This document shows, piece after piece, positions 8,819 through 17,745 of a stretch of DNA of 64,000 nucleotides. Position numbers and translations under genes: made by a program. The notes beneath the pieces were generated by a model, which saw only the letters and a list, made by a program, of their open reading frames with translations, was not told the origin of the DNA and made no database searches. Source of the DNA: Desulfomicrobium apsheronum (lineage in GTDB: Bacteria > Desulfobacterota > Desulfovibrionia > Desulfovibrionales > Desulfomicrobiaceae); the NCBI RefSeq assembly GCF_900114115.1, contig NZ_FORX01000008.1:62001-126000 (forward strand), written 5' to 3'. The stretch's first letter is position 1. Each line of letters starts with the position of its first letter.

Positions 8819-9011
8819 GATCACCCTCCGCATTGCCTACAGGCCCCCGCATGCTCACGAACATGGCTCAAGGCCGGACAATCTCAATTGAGTTGTCCTA
8901 CATCGAAATACGTTACAAGCACCGACAAGCACAAGACCCGCGTACGACCAAATGTACGTACCGCGCACCCTGACGGCATCCTGCGTTGACACCGGCTCAT
9001 TGTCATTGCAA

Positions 9012-9031
9012 TGTGCTGAAAATTTAGCACA
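9012..9031. promoter_or_regulatory. inverted repeat upstream of siaA-like gene
   Basis: TGTGCT and AGCACA are perfectly inverted around the 8-bp spacer GAAAATTT, 47 bp before the siaA start. This has the geometry of a dimer-binding operator. A TTGACA hexamer lies just upstream at about 8984. Confidence 0.4.
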
Positions 9032-9077
9032 AACTCCATCAGCCCAAATCGCTCGACAAACCTCGCAGGCAGGCGCC

Positions 9078-11129
9078 ATGAACACCTCCACCACACTCCC
9101 TTCCGACCAACGCGCCTCCGGCCTGCGCCGCAAAGTCGGCACCCTGCTGCTGGTCATATCGACGGCTGTCCTGCTGCTCTCCGTCGCGGTGGGGCAAAGG
9201 GTTCTGAACGATCTGACCACGGACTTGAGCCGCAGACTGGCCGTTGCCGAGGCGCAGCTTACCCGTGAAAAAATCCAGGCCCTGGTAGGCCGCGAACTGG
9301 CCATCGCACAGCGTTTCGCGGATCTCAGCGCCCTGAAGGACTGGCTGCTGAAAGAACAGGAGCCTTCGGCCCGCTCCCGTTTTCTGGCCGAGGCGGCGGG
9401 ATTTCGCCAGGCCTTCGCCGACCAGACCTATTTCGTCATACACCACCGCACCCTGGCCTACTATTACGCCGATCCCAAAAGCCCAAGCGCCAGATACCGC
9501 TACACGCTGGATACGGACAAGGCGGCCGACGCGTGGTACTTTTCGACCATGGAAGTTCCGATCCCCTACACCCTGAACGTCAACCCCGACGCCACCCTGA
9601 AGGTGACCAACCTGTGGATCAACGTGCAGGTGCGCAACGCAGCGGGAATGCCCCTCGGGCTGGTCGGCACCGGCATGCAGCTGGACAGGTTCCTAAGGAC
9701 CATGCTCGCCCCCCGTTCGGCCGGGGCCATGAGCTTCATCATCGACGGGCAGGGACGCATCGTGGCCCATCCGGATCCGGACAGGATCGAATATGGAGCC
9801 ATGGGCAAGCAGGACACCGCCCGGACAGTTTTCGCCGAACTGAGCGAGAGTCGCGATCAAGAGGCGTTCGCTCGCGCCCTGGCCGAGACCGGACGCAGGG
9901 GCACGCAAGTGCTTCCGCTACAGGTCGAAACCAAGCAGGGCACGCGCATGATGGCCCTGGCGCATCTTCCGGAACTCGGCTGGACCGTGGTCAGCAGTGT
10001 CAATCCGGCGGCCGAGGGCATTTTGTCCTCGGACATCATTCGCCTGGCCCTGGCCGGAGGCGCGGTGATTCTGCTGCTGGTCATTCTGACCCTGACCCTG
10101 GGCTTTGACCGCCTTGTCCTGCATCCGCTGCTGGTCCTGACCGATTCGGCCCGCAGGATCGCCGAAGGGCGCTACGACACCCGGCTGCAATCGAGCCGGA
10201 ACGACGAACTCGGAGCCCTGTCGCGCGCCTTCGACAGCATGGCATCCCAGGTCCAGGCGCACACCCGGGAGCTTGAACAGCGCGTGGCCGAACGCACGGC
10301 CCAGCTGGAGACAACCCATGCACGGCTGACGGACACGCATCGCCAGCTGACGGAGAGCATCCGCTACGCGAGCCTCATCCAGCGGGTCATCCTTCCGGAC
10401 CGACAACTCTGCGAGCACCTGCGCGGACAGTATTTCGTGGTCTGGCATCCGCGCGACGTTGTCGGCGGCGATTTCTATCTGTACCGGGAACGGGCCGAGG
10501 GCTGTCTGTTCGGGGTCATCGACTGCGCCGGTCACGGAGTGCCCGGAGCCTTCATGACCATGATCGCTCACGCGGCCCTGGAACGCGCTACCCTGGAACA
10601 GAGCTGGAACAACCCGGCCGCGCTGCTTGAGAGCGCGGACAAGGCCGTGCGCGCCATGATGCCGGACACCAAACGCCTGGAGCGCCTGGCCACGTCCATG
10701 GACATCGGGCTGTGCTACGTTGAATGGGAAACCCGCAAGGTTCATTTCGCCGGAGCCCACATCGACCTCTTCACGGCCAGGGGAGCACAGGTCGAGCATT
10801 TCCGGGGAGACCGGGGCGGAATCAACGACCGCCGGTCCAGAAGCTTCACCTGCCGAACACTGGACCTTGAACCGGACACCGTTTTTTATCTTGTCACGGA
10901 CGGAATTCTGGACCAATCCGGGGGACAAAGAGGCTTGCCTTTCGGTCGAAGCGGCTTCGTGAACTGGCTTGAAGCCCACTCGGGCCTTGCGCTCGAAACC
11001 CAGGAAAAGGCCCTGACCACCGCCCTGCAAGAATACCGTGGAGATTACCCGCAACGCGACGACATCACCGTGCTGGCCTTTCGTTTCGACCAAACGCCGG
11101 CTGATTCCTCCAAGGAGACCGCTTCATGA
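9078..11129 (+). CDS. siaA: SiaA-like membrane PP2C/SpoIIE serine/threonine phosphatase
   Basis: This protein of about 683 residues has TM1 near residues 22-42, a large extracytoplasmic Cache-type sensor, TM2 (AGGAVILLLVILTLTLGF), HAMP, a coiled-coil linker and a C-terminal SpoIIE-type phosphatase (PRDVVGGDFYLY, IDCAGHGVPGAFM, VTDGILDQSGG, RDDITVLAFRF) with its metal-binding aspartates. In Pseudomonas aeruginosa, SiaA dephosphorylates SiaC, which then activates the diguanylate cyclase SiaD. The next three genes match siaB, siaC and siaD in that order. The start at 9078 gives a proper N-terminal membrane anchor; upstream in-frame sequence lacks one. Confidence 0.88.
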   Translation: MNTSTTLPSDQRASGLRRKVGTLLLVISTAVLLLSVAVGQRVLNDLTTDLSRRLAVAEAQLTREKIQALVGRELAIAQRFADLSALKDWLLKEQEPSARSRFLAEAAGFRQAFADQTYFVIHHRTLAYYYADPKSPSARYRYTLDTDKAADAWYFSTMEVPIPYTLNVNPDATLKVTNLWINVQVRNAAGMPLGLVGTGMQLDRFLRTMLAPRSAGAMSFIIDGQGRIVAHPDPDRIEYGAMGKQDTARTVFAELSESRDQEAFARALAETGRRGTQVLPLQVETKQGTRMMALAHLPELGWTVVSSVNPAAEGILSSDIIRLALAGGAVILLLVILTLTLGFDRLVLHPLLVLTDSARRIAEGRYDTRLQSSRNDELGALSRAFDSMASQVQAHTRELEQRVAERTAQLETTHARLTDTHRQLTESIRYASLIQRVILPDRQLCEHLRGQYFVVWHPRDVVGGDFYLYRERAEGCLFGVIDCAGHGVPGAFMTMIAHAALERATLEQSWNNPAALLESADKAVRAMMPDTKRLERLATSMDIGLCYVEWETRKVHFAGAHIDLFTARGAQVEHFRGDRGGINDRRSRSFTCRTLDLEPDTVFYLVTDGILDQSGGQRGLPFGRSGFVNWLEAHSGLALETQEKALTTALQEYRGDYPQRDDITVLAFRFDQTPADSSKETAS

Positions 11130-11662
11130 GCACACCCGACCTTTACGACCTGCGCGAAATTTTTGATCGTCAACAGATCATGGTCTGCTTCAACGGCCCC
11201 ATCAACGCCGCCCTGATCGAGGAGATCGGCCGCGCCCTGCGCGATTACCTCAACCATCAGCAGGAAGCGCCCAGTGCCGTGGCCGACATTTTTTCCGTTT
11301 ATATAGAAATGACCCAGAACATCCGTCGTTACGCGGACCAGCATCCGAAACTGACCGGCGCGGCCAGCGCGGCCATCGTCGTGTCCCGCGAGGATGAACA
11401 TTACGTGATCAGCGCGGGCAATGTCGTCACCCGCGAGGACGGAGCCACCCTGAAGGATCGCGTGGACGGACTGGCGGTCCTGGACCGCGCCGCGCTCAAG
11501 GCCCTCTTCAAGACCCAGTTGCGCCAGCCGCGCGAAGGCTTGAACGGCAGCGCGGGTCTGGGGATCATCGACATGGCCCGCAAGGCCTCGCGGCCCCTGA
11601 CCGTCACGGTGCGCGACATCGACGCGACGCGAAGCTTCCTGAGCCTGCGCGTCGTACTGTAG
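11126..11662 (+). CDS. siaB: SiaB-family protein kinase (DUF6272)
   Basis: This 178-residue GHKL-fold-like protein has an N-box-like segment (YIEMTQNIRRYADQ) and a glycine motif (GSAGLGIIDMARKAS). In the Sia pathway SiaB phosphorylates SiaC and so opposes SiaA. It overlaps the siaA stop by 4 bp and precedes siaC. Identification rests on these motifs and on exact gene order. Confidence 0.85.
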   Translation: MSTPDLYDLREIFDRQQIMVCFNGPINAALIEEIGRALRDYLNHQQEAPSAVADIFSVYIEMTQNIRRYADQHPKLTGAASAAIVVSREDEHYVISAGNVVTREDGATLKDRVDGLAVLDRAALKALFKTQLRQPREGLNGSAGLGIIDMARKASRPLTVTVRDIDATRSFLSLRVVL

Positions 11663-11690
11663 AAAGACTCAAAATAAGTACGAGAAAAGC

Positions 11691-12068
11691 ATGAACAATC
11701 TAGATATCGCCCAGACACCCAGCACCCCGATGGTCCGCGCCGACAACGAGCAGGGACGTGTCTTCATGGCCGGAGATTCATATCCCGAGAATCCCTTTGA
11801 ATTCTTTCAGCCGATCATCGACTGGATCGATGATTTTCTGAAGAATGACGACCGCCCCCTGGCCTTCGACCTGGAACTGATCTATCTCAACACCAGTAGC
11901 ATCCGGGCCATGATGGACATCTTCGACCGCCTGGAGGAATCCCACCAGGGCGGACGACCGGTCAGCGTCGCCTGGAGCTATGATCCGGAAAACGAACGCG
12001 TCGGCGAACTGGCCGAGGAATTCAAGGAAGACTGCACCTTTCCCTTCACCATCGCCCCGAGGTCATGA
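11691..12068 (+). CDS. siaC: SiaC-like regulatory switch protein (DUF1987)
   Basis: This 125-residue STAS-like protein contains DLELIYLNTSSIRAMMDIFD. The YLNTSS block carries the Thr/Ser region phosphorylated by SiaB in Pseudomonas. Unphosphorylated SiaC binds and stimulates the diguanylate cyclase SiaD. It overlaps the next gene by 4 bp, in keeping with an operon. Confidence 0.87.
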   Translation: MNNLDIAQTPSTPMVRADNEQGRVFMAGDSYPENPFEFFQPIIDWIDDFLKNDDRPLAFDLELIYLNTSSIRAMMDIFDRLEESHQGGRPVSVAWSYDPENERVGELAEEFKEDCTFPFTIAPRS

Positions 12069-12859
12069 ACATGACGCAGTGTCCGCCCGAAGACAGCCTT
12101 GAGCCGCGCATCGAGGCCATTCTCGCCGCTGACGCGCCTCCGGAGGGGTGGAAGAAGGCGCTTGAAACGCTCTTTGAGCGTTACCTCGACCAACAGCGCC
12201 TGCTGGACCGGCTGACCCACATCGCGGACCGTTTTCAGGCCGCCGAACGCGAACGCAGCCAAGGCTATCTGGCCAATTACGAAAAGAAAGTCCGGCAGCT
12301 GGAAAAAATCGTGCGCATCAGCGACCAGTACCAGACCATGCTGCATCAGCTCAAGGAACGCCTGGAGCACGCCTCCAACTACGATTCCCTGACAGGCCTG
12401 CCCAACCGCCGCTACATGACCATGCGTCTGGAGGAAGCCGCTTCCCGGGCAACGCGGAAGCCCGACGGCGGATTCGCGGTCATGATCGCGGACATCGACC
12501 ATTTCAAGGAAGTGAACGACAACTTCGGACACGCCGCCGGAGACCAGTTGCTCCAGGCCGTGGCCCGGGCCCTGGAACTTTCGCTGCGTGAATACGACCT
12601 GTGCGCGCGCTGGGGCGGAGAGGAATTTCTGTTCCTCTTCCCGGCCTGCGACGCAACCAGCGCTCCGGTCGTGGCGGAACGGCTGCGCCAGTCCGTGATC
12701 GGGGCTCAAAGAATCCGCGACGAAATTCCCGCCCCCACGGTCAGCATCGGCTTCACGATTCACAGGCCCGGAGAACCCGTGGACACGACCCTGCTGCGCG
12801 CGGACCAGGCCCTCTACAAGGCCAAGGACGCCGGGCGAAACTGTGCCGTCGGGGAGTGA
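12065..12859 (+). CDS. siaD: SiaD-like GGDEF diguanylate cyclase
   Basis: This 264-residue cytoplasmic protein has an N-terminal helical stalk (residues about 1-95, likely the SiaC-binding coiled coil) and a GGDEF domain: DSLTGLPNRRYM, DIDHFKEVND, GHAAGDQLL and an intact active site RWGGEEF. It should make c-di-GMP from GTP. The RxxD inhibitory site is not apparent. It is the last gene of the siaABCD-like operon; the thiamine riboswitch begins 45 bp later. Confidence 0.9.
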   Translation: MNMTQCPPEDSLEPRIEAILAADAPPEGWKKALETLFERYLDQQRLLDRLTHIADRFQAAERERSQGYLANYEKKVRQLEKIVRISDQYQTMLHQLKERLEHASNYDSLTGLPNRRYMTMRLEEAASRATRKPDGGFAVMIADIDHFKEVNDNFGHAAGDQLLQAVARALELSLREYDLCARWGGEEFLFLFPACDATSAPVVAERLRQSVIGAQRIRDEIPAPTVSIGFTIHRPGEPVDTTLLRADQALYKAKDAGRNCAVGE

Positions 12860-12903
12860 GCTTGACAGCCAATCCCGCTTGTCCTAGCCAGAAATCAGTT
12901 TTT

Positions 12904-12980
12904 GCAGGGGTGGCGAGGAGCCTGAGATGATACCCGTTGAACCTGATCTGGATCATGCCAGCGAAGGGAATTGCAAGACT
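12904..12980 (+). ncRNA. TPP riboswitch (THI element)
   Basis: The sequence shows the conserved THI-box pieces in order: GGGGTGGCGAGGAGCC, CTGAGATGATACCC, GAACCTGATCTGGATCATGCC and AGCGAAGGGA. It lies about 75-150 bp before thiM and should repress the thiamine genes when thiamine diphosphate binds. The helix P2-P4 arrangement is recognisable by eye. Confidence 0.96.
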
Positions 12981-13055
12981 TGAGGCCCTGACAGGCCAAT
13001 CCCCCCATTCCTCGCCCCTGCTGACCCAAATATCAACAGCAGTGCGAGGTGCACC

Positions 13056-13871
13056 GTGTCCGATTTTGCCCGCAAGGCCGCAGACAACCTGCGCGCCCTC
13101 AGACAGACCAAACCGCTTATTCACAACATCACCAATTTCGTGGTCATGAACTACACCGCCAACGCCCTTCTGGCCTGCGGCGCGTCTCCGGTCATGGCCC
13201 ATGCCGAAAATGAAGTCGAAGAGATGGTTGCCTACGCTGGGGCGCTGGTGCTGAACATAGGCACGCTGACCGATGTCTGGGTGGCGGCCATGCTCAAGGC
13301 CGGACGCAGGGCCACGGCGCTCGGCAAGCCCATCATCCTCGATCCGGTGGGCTCCGGGGCGACGACCCTGCGCACCGAGACCGCAAAATCCATCCTGGCC
13401 TGGACAAAGGTCAGCGTGGTGCGTGGCAACGCCTCCGAGATTCTGTCCCTGGCCGGACAGAACGCGGCCACCAAGGGCGTGGACTCCACTGACTCCATCG
13501 AGGACGCGGCCAAGGCCGCCGGAGCCCTGGCCCGCGAACTGGGCACCACCCTGGCCATCACCGGACCCACCGATCTGGTCACCGACGGACGACGCACGCT
13601 GGTCATCGAAGGCGGGCACTCGCTCATGCCCTGCGTCACGGGCACGGGCTGCTCGGCCACGGCCCTGGTCGGCGCCTTCCACGCGGTGGACCCCGATCCC
13701 GTCTCCGCCGCCGCCTCGGCCCTGGCCTTTTTGGGGGTGGCCGGAGAGAGGGCGGGAGCGCTGGCCGCCGGCCCCGGCTCCTTTCAGATCCATCTTCTGG
13801 ACGCCCTCTTCAATCTCACACCCGAGGACCTGGCCAGGGAATGCCGCATCCGCGAGGAACACCATGCCTGA
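13056..13871 (+). CDS. thiM: hydroxyethylthiazole kinase
   Basis: This 271-residue ribokinase-superfamily enzyme phosphorylates 4-methyl-5-hydroxyethylthiazole for thiamine salvage. The family motifs are PLIHNITNFVVMNYTANALL, LDPVGSGATTLRT and VTGTGCSATALVGAF (anion hole and catalytic Cys). The start is GTG, supported by GAGGTG five bases upstream. It is the first gene under the TPP riboswitch and overlaps thiE by 8 bp. Confidence 0.95.
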   Translation: MSDFARKAADNLRALRQTKPLIHNITNFVVMNYTANALLACGASPVMAHAENEVEEMVAYAGALVLNIGTLTDVWVAAMLKAGRRATALGKPIILDPVGSGATTLRTETAKSILAWTKVSVVRGNASEILSLAGQNAATKGVDSTDSIEDAAKAAGALARELGTTLAITGPTDLVTDGRRTLVIEGGHSLMPCVTGTGCSATALVGAFHAVDPDPVSAAASALAFLGVAGERAGALAAGPGSFQIHLLDALFNLTPEDLARECRIREEHHA

Positions 13872-14499
13872 TCTGTCCCTGTACCTGGTCACGGACCGAG
13901 AGCTGTCTCTTGGCCGCTCCACTTTGGACATCGTCCGCGCCGCCGTGGCCGGGGGAGTGACCTGCGTGCAGCTGCGGGAAAAACGCTGCGCGACCCGCGA
14001 ATTCGTGGCCGAAGCTCGGGCCGTGCGTGAATTGCTGGTCGGAACCGGCGTCCCGCTCATCATCAACGACCGCATCGACGTGGCCCTGGCCGTAAGCGCC
14101 GACGGCGTGCACCTGGGCCAAACCGACATGCTCATCGCCGACGCCCGTCGCTTGACGGGTCCGGACATGCTCATCGGCATCTCGGCCGAGTGCGTGGCGG
14201 ACGCGATCCGCGCCCAGGCCGAAGGCGCGGACTATGTGGGCATAAGCCCCGTCTTTGCCACCCCGACCAAAACCGACACAGCCCCGGCGCTGGGCCTTGA
14301 CGGCGTGGCCGCCATCCGCGCGGCCGTGTCCCTGCCCCTGGTCGGCATCGGCGGCATCGGCCCGGACAACGCGGCCGAAGTCATCCGCGCCGGATGCGAC
14401 GGCATCGCCGTGGTCTCGGCCATCGTCTCCGCCCCTGATCCAAAAGAGGCTGCCTCTCGACTCAGAACCATCATCCGCGCAGCCAAGGAGCTTTCATGA
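13864..14499 (+). CDS. thiE: thiamine-phosphate synthase
   Basis: This 211-residue TIM-barrel enzyme couples HMP-PP with thiazole phosphate to form thiamine phosphate. Motifs seen: LYLVTDRELS, VTCVQLREK, PLIINDRIDVAL, GVHLGQTDM, YVGISPVFATPTK and GIGGIGPDNAAEV. The start at 13864 is set by homology and overlaps thiM; the frame is open further upstream only as a shadow of thiM. Confidence 0.95.
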   Translation: MPDLSLYLVTDRELSLGRSTLDIVRAAVAGGVTCVQLREKRCATREFVAEARAVRELLVGTGVPLIINDRIDVALAVSADGVHLGQTDMLIADARRLTGPDMLIGISAECVADAIRAQAEGADYVGISPVFATPTKTDTAPALGLDGVAAIRAAVSLPLVGIGGIGPDNAAEVIRAGCDGIAVVSAIVSAPDPKEAASRLRTIIRAAKELS

Positions 14500-15311
14500 A
14501 CCAGCGCAAATATCACCGCGTACTGACCATCGCCGGATCCGACAGCGGGGGCGGGGCCGGAATCCAGGCCGACCTCAAGACCATCGCGGCCCACGGCTGC
14601 TATGGGGCCAGCGTCATCACCGCCCTGACCGCCCAGAACACCCTGGGCGTGACCGGCATCCACGCCGTGCCCGTCGAATTCGTGGCCGCGCAGATGGACG
14701 CGGTGCTTTGCGACATCGGGGCCGACGCGGTGAAGATCGGCATGCTCTTCTCCCCGGAACTGATCCGCACCGTGGCCAGGGGGCTGGCCAGGCACGGGGT
14801 GGGGATCATCGTGCTCGACCCGGTCATGGTCGCCCAGAGCGGCGACAAGCTGTTGCAGGACGAAGCCATCGACGCCCTGAAGTCGGAACTCATCCCCATG
14901 GCCACGCTCATCACGCCCAACCTGCCCGAAGCCTCGGTGCTGCTCGGGCGGGACATCGCCACGCAGGCGGTGGCCATGGAAGCGCTGGCGGACCTCGCGG
15001 CCATGGGCAGGGGGAGCGTGCTGGTCAAGGGCGGGCATCTGGAGTCGGGCGACAGCGACGACATCCTCTACATCGGGCCGGAAAAACGCGTCGTGACCCT
15101 GCCGGGCGTACGCATCCAGACCCGCAACAACCACGGCACGGGCTGCACCCTGTCCTCGGCCATCGCCTCGAACCTGGCCAAGGGCGAAGACATGGAAACG
15201 GCCGTGCGCAACGCCAAGGAATACATCAGCGAAGCCATCCGGGCCGGAGCCGCCTACGTCATCGGCCATGGACACGGGCCTGTGCATCACTTCCACCGGT
15301 TCTTCAAATAG
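14496..15311 (+). CDS. thiD: hydroxymethylpyrimidine/phosphomethylpyrimidine kinase
   Basis: This 271-residue ribokinase-fold enzyme phosphorylates HMP and HMP-P. Motifs: IAGSDSGGGAGIQADLKT, ALTAQNTLGVTGI, LDPVMVAQSGD, TPNLPEASVL and the anion-hole block NNHGTGCTLSSAIAS. It overlaps thiE by 4 bp. Confidence 0.95.
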   Translation: MNQRKYHRVLTIAGSDSGGGAGIQADLKTIAAHGCYGASVITALTAQNTLGVTGIHAVPVEFVAAQMDAVLCDIGADAVKIGMLFSPELIRTVARGLARHGVGIIVLDPVMVAQSGDKLLQDEAIDALKSELIPMATLITPNLPEASVLLGRDIATQAVAMEALADLAAMGRGSVLVKGGHLESGDSDDILYIGPEKRVVTLPGVRIQTRNNHGTGCTLSSAIASNLAKGEDMETAVRNAKEYISEAIRAGAAYVIGHGHGPVHHFHRFFK

Positions 15312-15313
15312 CC

Positions 15314-16075
15314 GTGCACGCTCCCGCCACCGCGCAGGCCGCGCCAGGCATCGCCCTTGAAGGCATCTCCCTCGATTTCGAGGGCCGACCGCTGTTCGCG
15401 GACCTGAATCTGACCCTCGGGGGCGGCCGGACGACCTGCATCCTGGGCCCGAGCGGATGCGGCAAATCGACCCTCCTGAAGCTCATGGCCGGTGCTCCAA
15501 ACCTCGACTTTTCCGGGCAGGTCCGTTTTGGCTCCGGCGGGACAGCCTCGGCACAGGTGGCCTGGATGAGCCAGAACGACCTGCTCCTGCCCTGGCTGAC
15601 CCTGCGGGACAACGTCCTGCTCGGAGCCAGGCTCCGGGGCGAACTCTCACCCGAAAAGCGGGCCAGGGCCCTGGAACTGATCCACGAGGCGGGCCTGACC
15701 GGATACGAGGGCAAACTGCCGGAAGCCCTGTCCGGAGGCATGCGTCAGCGCGGAGCGCTCCTGCGCACCCTCATGGAGGAGCGCCCCGTCATCCTCATGG
15801 ACGAACCCTTCTCCGCCCTGGACGCCCTGACCCGCGTGCGGCTGCAGAACCTTTCAGCGCGCCTGACCGCTGGCGCGACCGTGGTACTGGTCACCCACGA
15901 TCCCATGGAGGCCCTGCGCCTGGGCCACGAAATCATCGTGCTCGGGGGCACGCCGGTGCGCGTGCTCGAAACCATGAAGCCCACAGGGCCGCCCCCGCGC
16001 GAGGCTGGAAGTTCCGAAGTGACCGGACTGTACGCGGGGCTGCTCAGACGTCTCATGAACGGAGATGCGGCATGA
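15314..16075 (+). CDS. thiZ: ABC transporter ATP-binding protein for thiamine precursor (ThiZ-like)
   Basis: This 253-residue ABC ATPase has Walker A GPSGCGKST, Q-loop WMSQNDLLLPWLT, signature LSGGMRQRGAL, Walker B VILMDEPFSALD and H-loop VTHD. It lies between thiD and the permease gene, in the riboswitch-led operon, so it most likely drives uptake of a pyrimidine precursor (HMP or formyl-aminopyrimidine). The start is a GTG two bases after the thiD stop; no ATG fits before the first beta-strand. The ribosome-binding site is not clear, so coupling to thiD is likely. Confidence 0.87.
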   Translation: MHAPATAQAAPGIALEGISLDFEGRPLFADLNLTLGGGRTTCILGPSGCGKSTLLKLMAGAPNLDFSGQVRFGSGGTASAQVAWMSQNDLLLPWLTLRDNVLLGARLRGELSPEKRARALELIHEAGLTGYEGKLPEALSGGMRQRGALLRTLMEERPVILMDEPFSALDALTRVRLQNLSARLTAGATVVLVTHDPMEALRLGHEIIVLGGTPVRVLETMKPTGPPPREAGSSEVTGLYAGLLRRLMNGDAA

Positions 16076-16821
16076 ACTTCTTGCGTCCCCTCATCCTTGC
16101 GACAGGCTTTGTGATCCTGTGGCAGGTTCTGGTCATCCTGACCGGGGCTCCGCCGTACATCCTGCCCGGCCCCCTGCCCGTCGCCACGGCCCTGATCGAA
16201 AAATTCCCGCTGCTCCTCTCGCACTTGGGCACGACCCTGGCCGAGATCCTGCTCGGTCTGGCCCTGGGCACAGTCCTTGGAAGCAGCGCGGCCCTGGTCA
16301 TGATCCTCTCGCCGCTGCTGAAGCGCTGGATGCTGCCCGTGCTGGTGATCAGCCAGGCCATCCCGGTCTTCGCCCTGGCTCCCATCCTGGTGCTGTGGCT
16401 TGGCTACGGCATGGCCTCCAAAGTTGCCATGGCGGTGCTGATCATCTTCTTCCCGGTGGCGTCATCCTTTTACTCGGGCATGCAGCGCACCGAGCCAGAC
16501 CTGCTGGAGCTGGCCCGCATCATGGGCGCAAGGCCCCTGGCCGTGCTGCGCACCATCATCATCCCCTCGGCCCTGCCCGCCTTCGCGGCAGGCCTGCGCG
16601 TGGCCACGGCCGTGGCGCCCATCGGAGCCGTGGTCGGGGAATGGGTCGGGTCCAGCGCGGGCCTTGGCTTCTACATGCTCCACGCCAACGCCCGCATGCA
16701 GATCGACGTCATGTTCGCGGCCCTGACCGTTCTGGCGGCCACGTCCTTGGCGCTCTATTTCATAATCGACCGGCTGCTGGCCAGACTGGTTTACTGGCAG
16801 CCAAGACATGGGATGCAATGA
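16072..16821 (+). CDS. thiX: ABC transporter permease for thiamine precursor (ThiX-like)
   Basis: This 249-residue permease has about six membrane segments and the BPD_transp_1 EAA-type loop ELARIMGARPLAVLRTIIIPSA. It is related to the SsuC/TauC/ThiX group. It overlaps thiZ by 4 bp. Its last 14 or so codons lie in the first unit of a three-fold tandem repeat, so the C-terminal residues (VYWQPRHGMQ) may be derived from the repeat rather than ancestral. Confidence 0.88.
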   Translation: MNFLRPLILATGFVILWQVLVILTGAPPYILPGPLPVATALIEKFPLLLSHLGTTLAEILLGLALGTVLGSSAALVMILSPLLKRWMLPVLVISQAIPVFALAPILVLWLGYGMASKVAMAVLIIFFPVASSFYSGMQRTEPDLLELARIMGARPLAVLRTIIIPSALPAFAAGLRVATAVAPIGAVVGEWVGSSAGLGFYMLHANARMQIDVMFAALTVLAATSLALYFIIDRLLARLVYWQPRHGMQ

Positions 16822-17500
16822 AGACAAATGCTCACGCATGGGACATCCCCGCGCAGATGGGGATTCATGCCTTTCTGGCCTTGGCGAAGATGGATTCCCG
16901 CCTGCGCGGGAATGACCCTGATAAGGGCGCGAAACCTTGGTGCTGTAGCATGAAAACAAAAATTCCGCCGTGCTTTGCTCCCACCGCTGCCCAGCGAGTC
17001 GTGTCGCTCCGGACGGGGAGCCAGGCTGGTTTACTGGCAACCAAGACATGGGATGCAATGAAGACAAATGCTCACGCATGGGACATCCCCGCGCAGATGG
17101 GAATTCATGCCTTTCTTGCCCTGGCGAAGATGGATTCCCGCCTGCGCGGGAATGACCCTGATAAGGACGCAAAACCTTGGCGCGTAGCATGAAAACAAAA
17201 ATTCCACCTTGTTTTGCTCCCACCGCTGCCCAGCGAGTCGGGTCGCTCTGGACGGGGAGCCAAGCTGCTTTTCTGGTAGCCGAGACATGGGATGCAATGA
17301 AGACAAATGCTCACGCATGGGACATCCCCGCGCAGATGGGGATTCATGCCTTTCTGGCCCTGGCGAAGATGGATTCCCGCCTGCGCGGGAATGACCCTGA
17401 TAAGGGCGCGAAACCTTGGTGCCGAAGCATGAAAACAAAAATTCCACCTTGTTTTGCTCCACCGCTGCCCAGCGAGTCGGGTCGCTCCGAGCGGGGGCCG
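16780..17500. repeat. three tandem repeats of about 240 bp, including the 3' end of thiX
   Basis: Units start at about 16,780, 17,020 and 17,259 and are nearly identical. Shared landmarks are GACATGGGATGCAATGAAGA, CTCACGCATGGGACATCCCC, a REP-like TTCCCGCCTGCGCGGGAA palindrome, GCATGAAAACAAAAATTCC and ACCGCTGCCCAGCGAGTCG. Unit 1 contains the end of thiX. The open frames across the units are repeat artefacts with no ribosome-binding sites; I do not call genes here. Confidence 0.9.
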
Positions 17501-17648
17501 GCAACTGTCTGACTGAGCCAGGCATCGTTTGTTTTCCCGTCGCGGCCGTCCAAAGCGCTATCCGTTGTCCGGCAGGAGCGACGGGAAAACATTACGAGGC
17601 CCGCGAAGGAGTTTTGGCGGCCCCCCGCCCGGAGCGACCCGACTCGCG
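17472..17648. repeat. nested inverted repeats before thiY
   Basis: The outer arms, GCGAGTCGGGTCGCTCC (from 17,472) and its complement (to 17,646), extend as near matches through a G-rich/C-rich stretch. The inner arms are GTTTTCCCGTCGC (17,531-17,543) and GCGACGGGAAAAC (17,578-17,590). The whole could fold into one long hairpin of about 175 nt, like a small palindromic mobile element. Confidence 0.7.
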
Positions 17649-17745
17649 TCCGCGCTACCACCAACCCTCCCCGACCAGAACAATCCGACTCACGCCCGCA
17701 CTGCCACAAACCTTTTCACATTCTCCAAACCATAAGGATACCCAC

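Noticed and set aside
16826-17512. Small open frames of about 60-110 codons inside the tandem repeats
   Set aside because: They repeat because the DNA repeats, have no ribosome-binding site, and run across palindromes.
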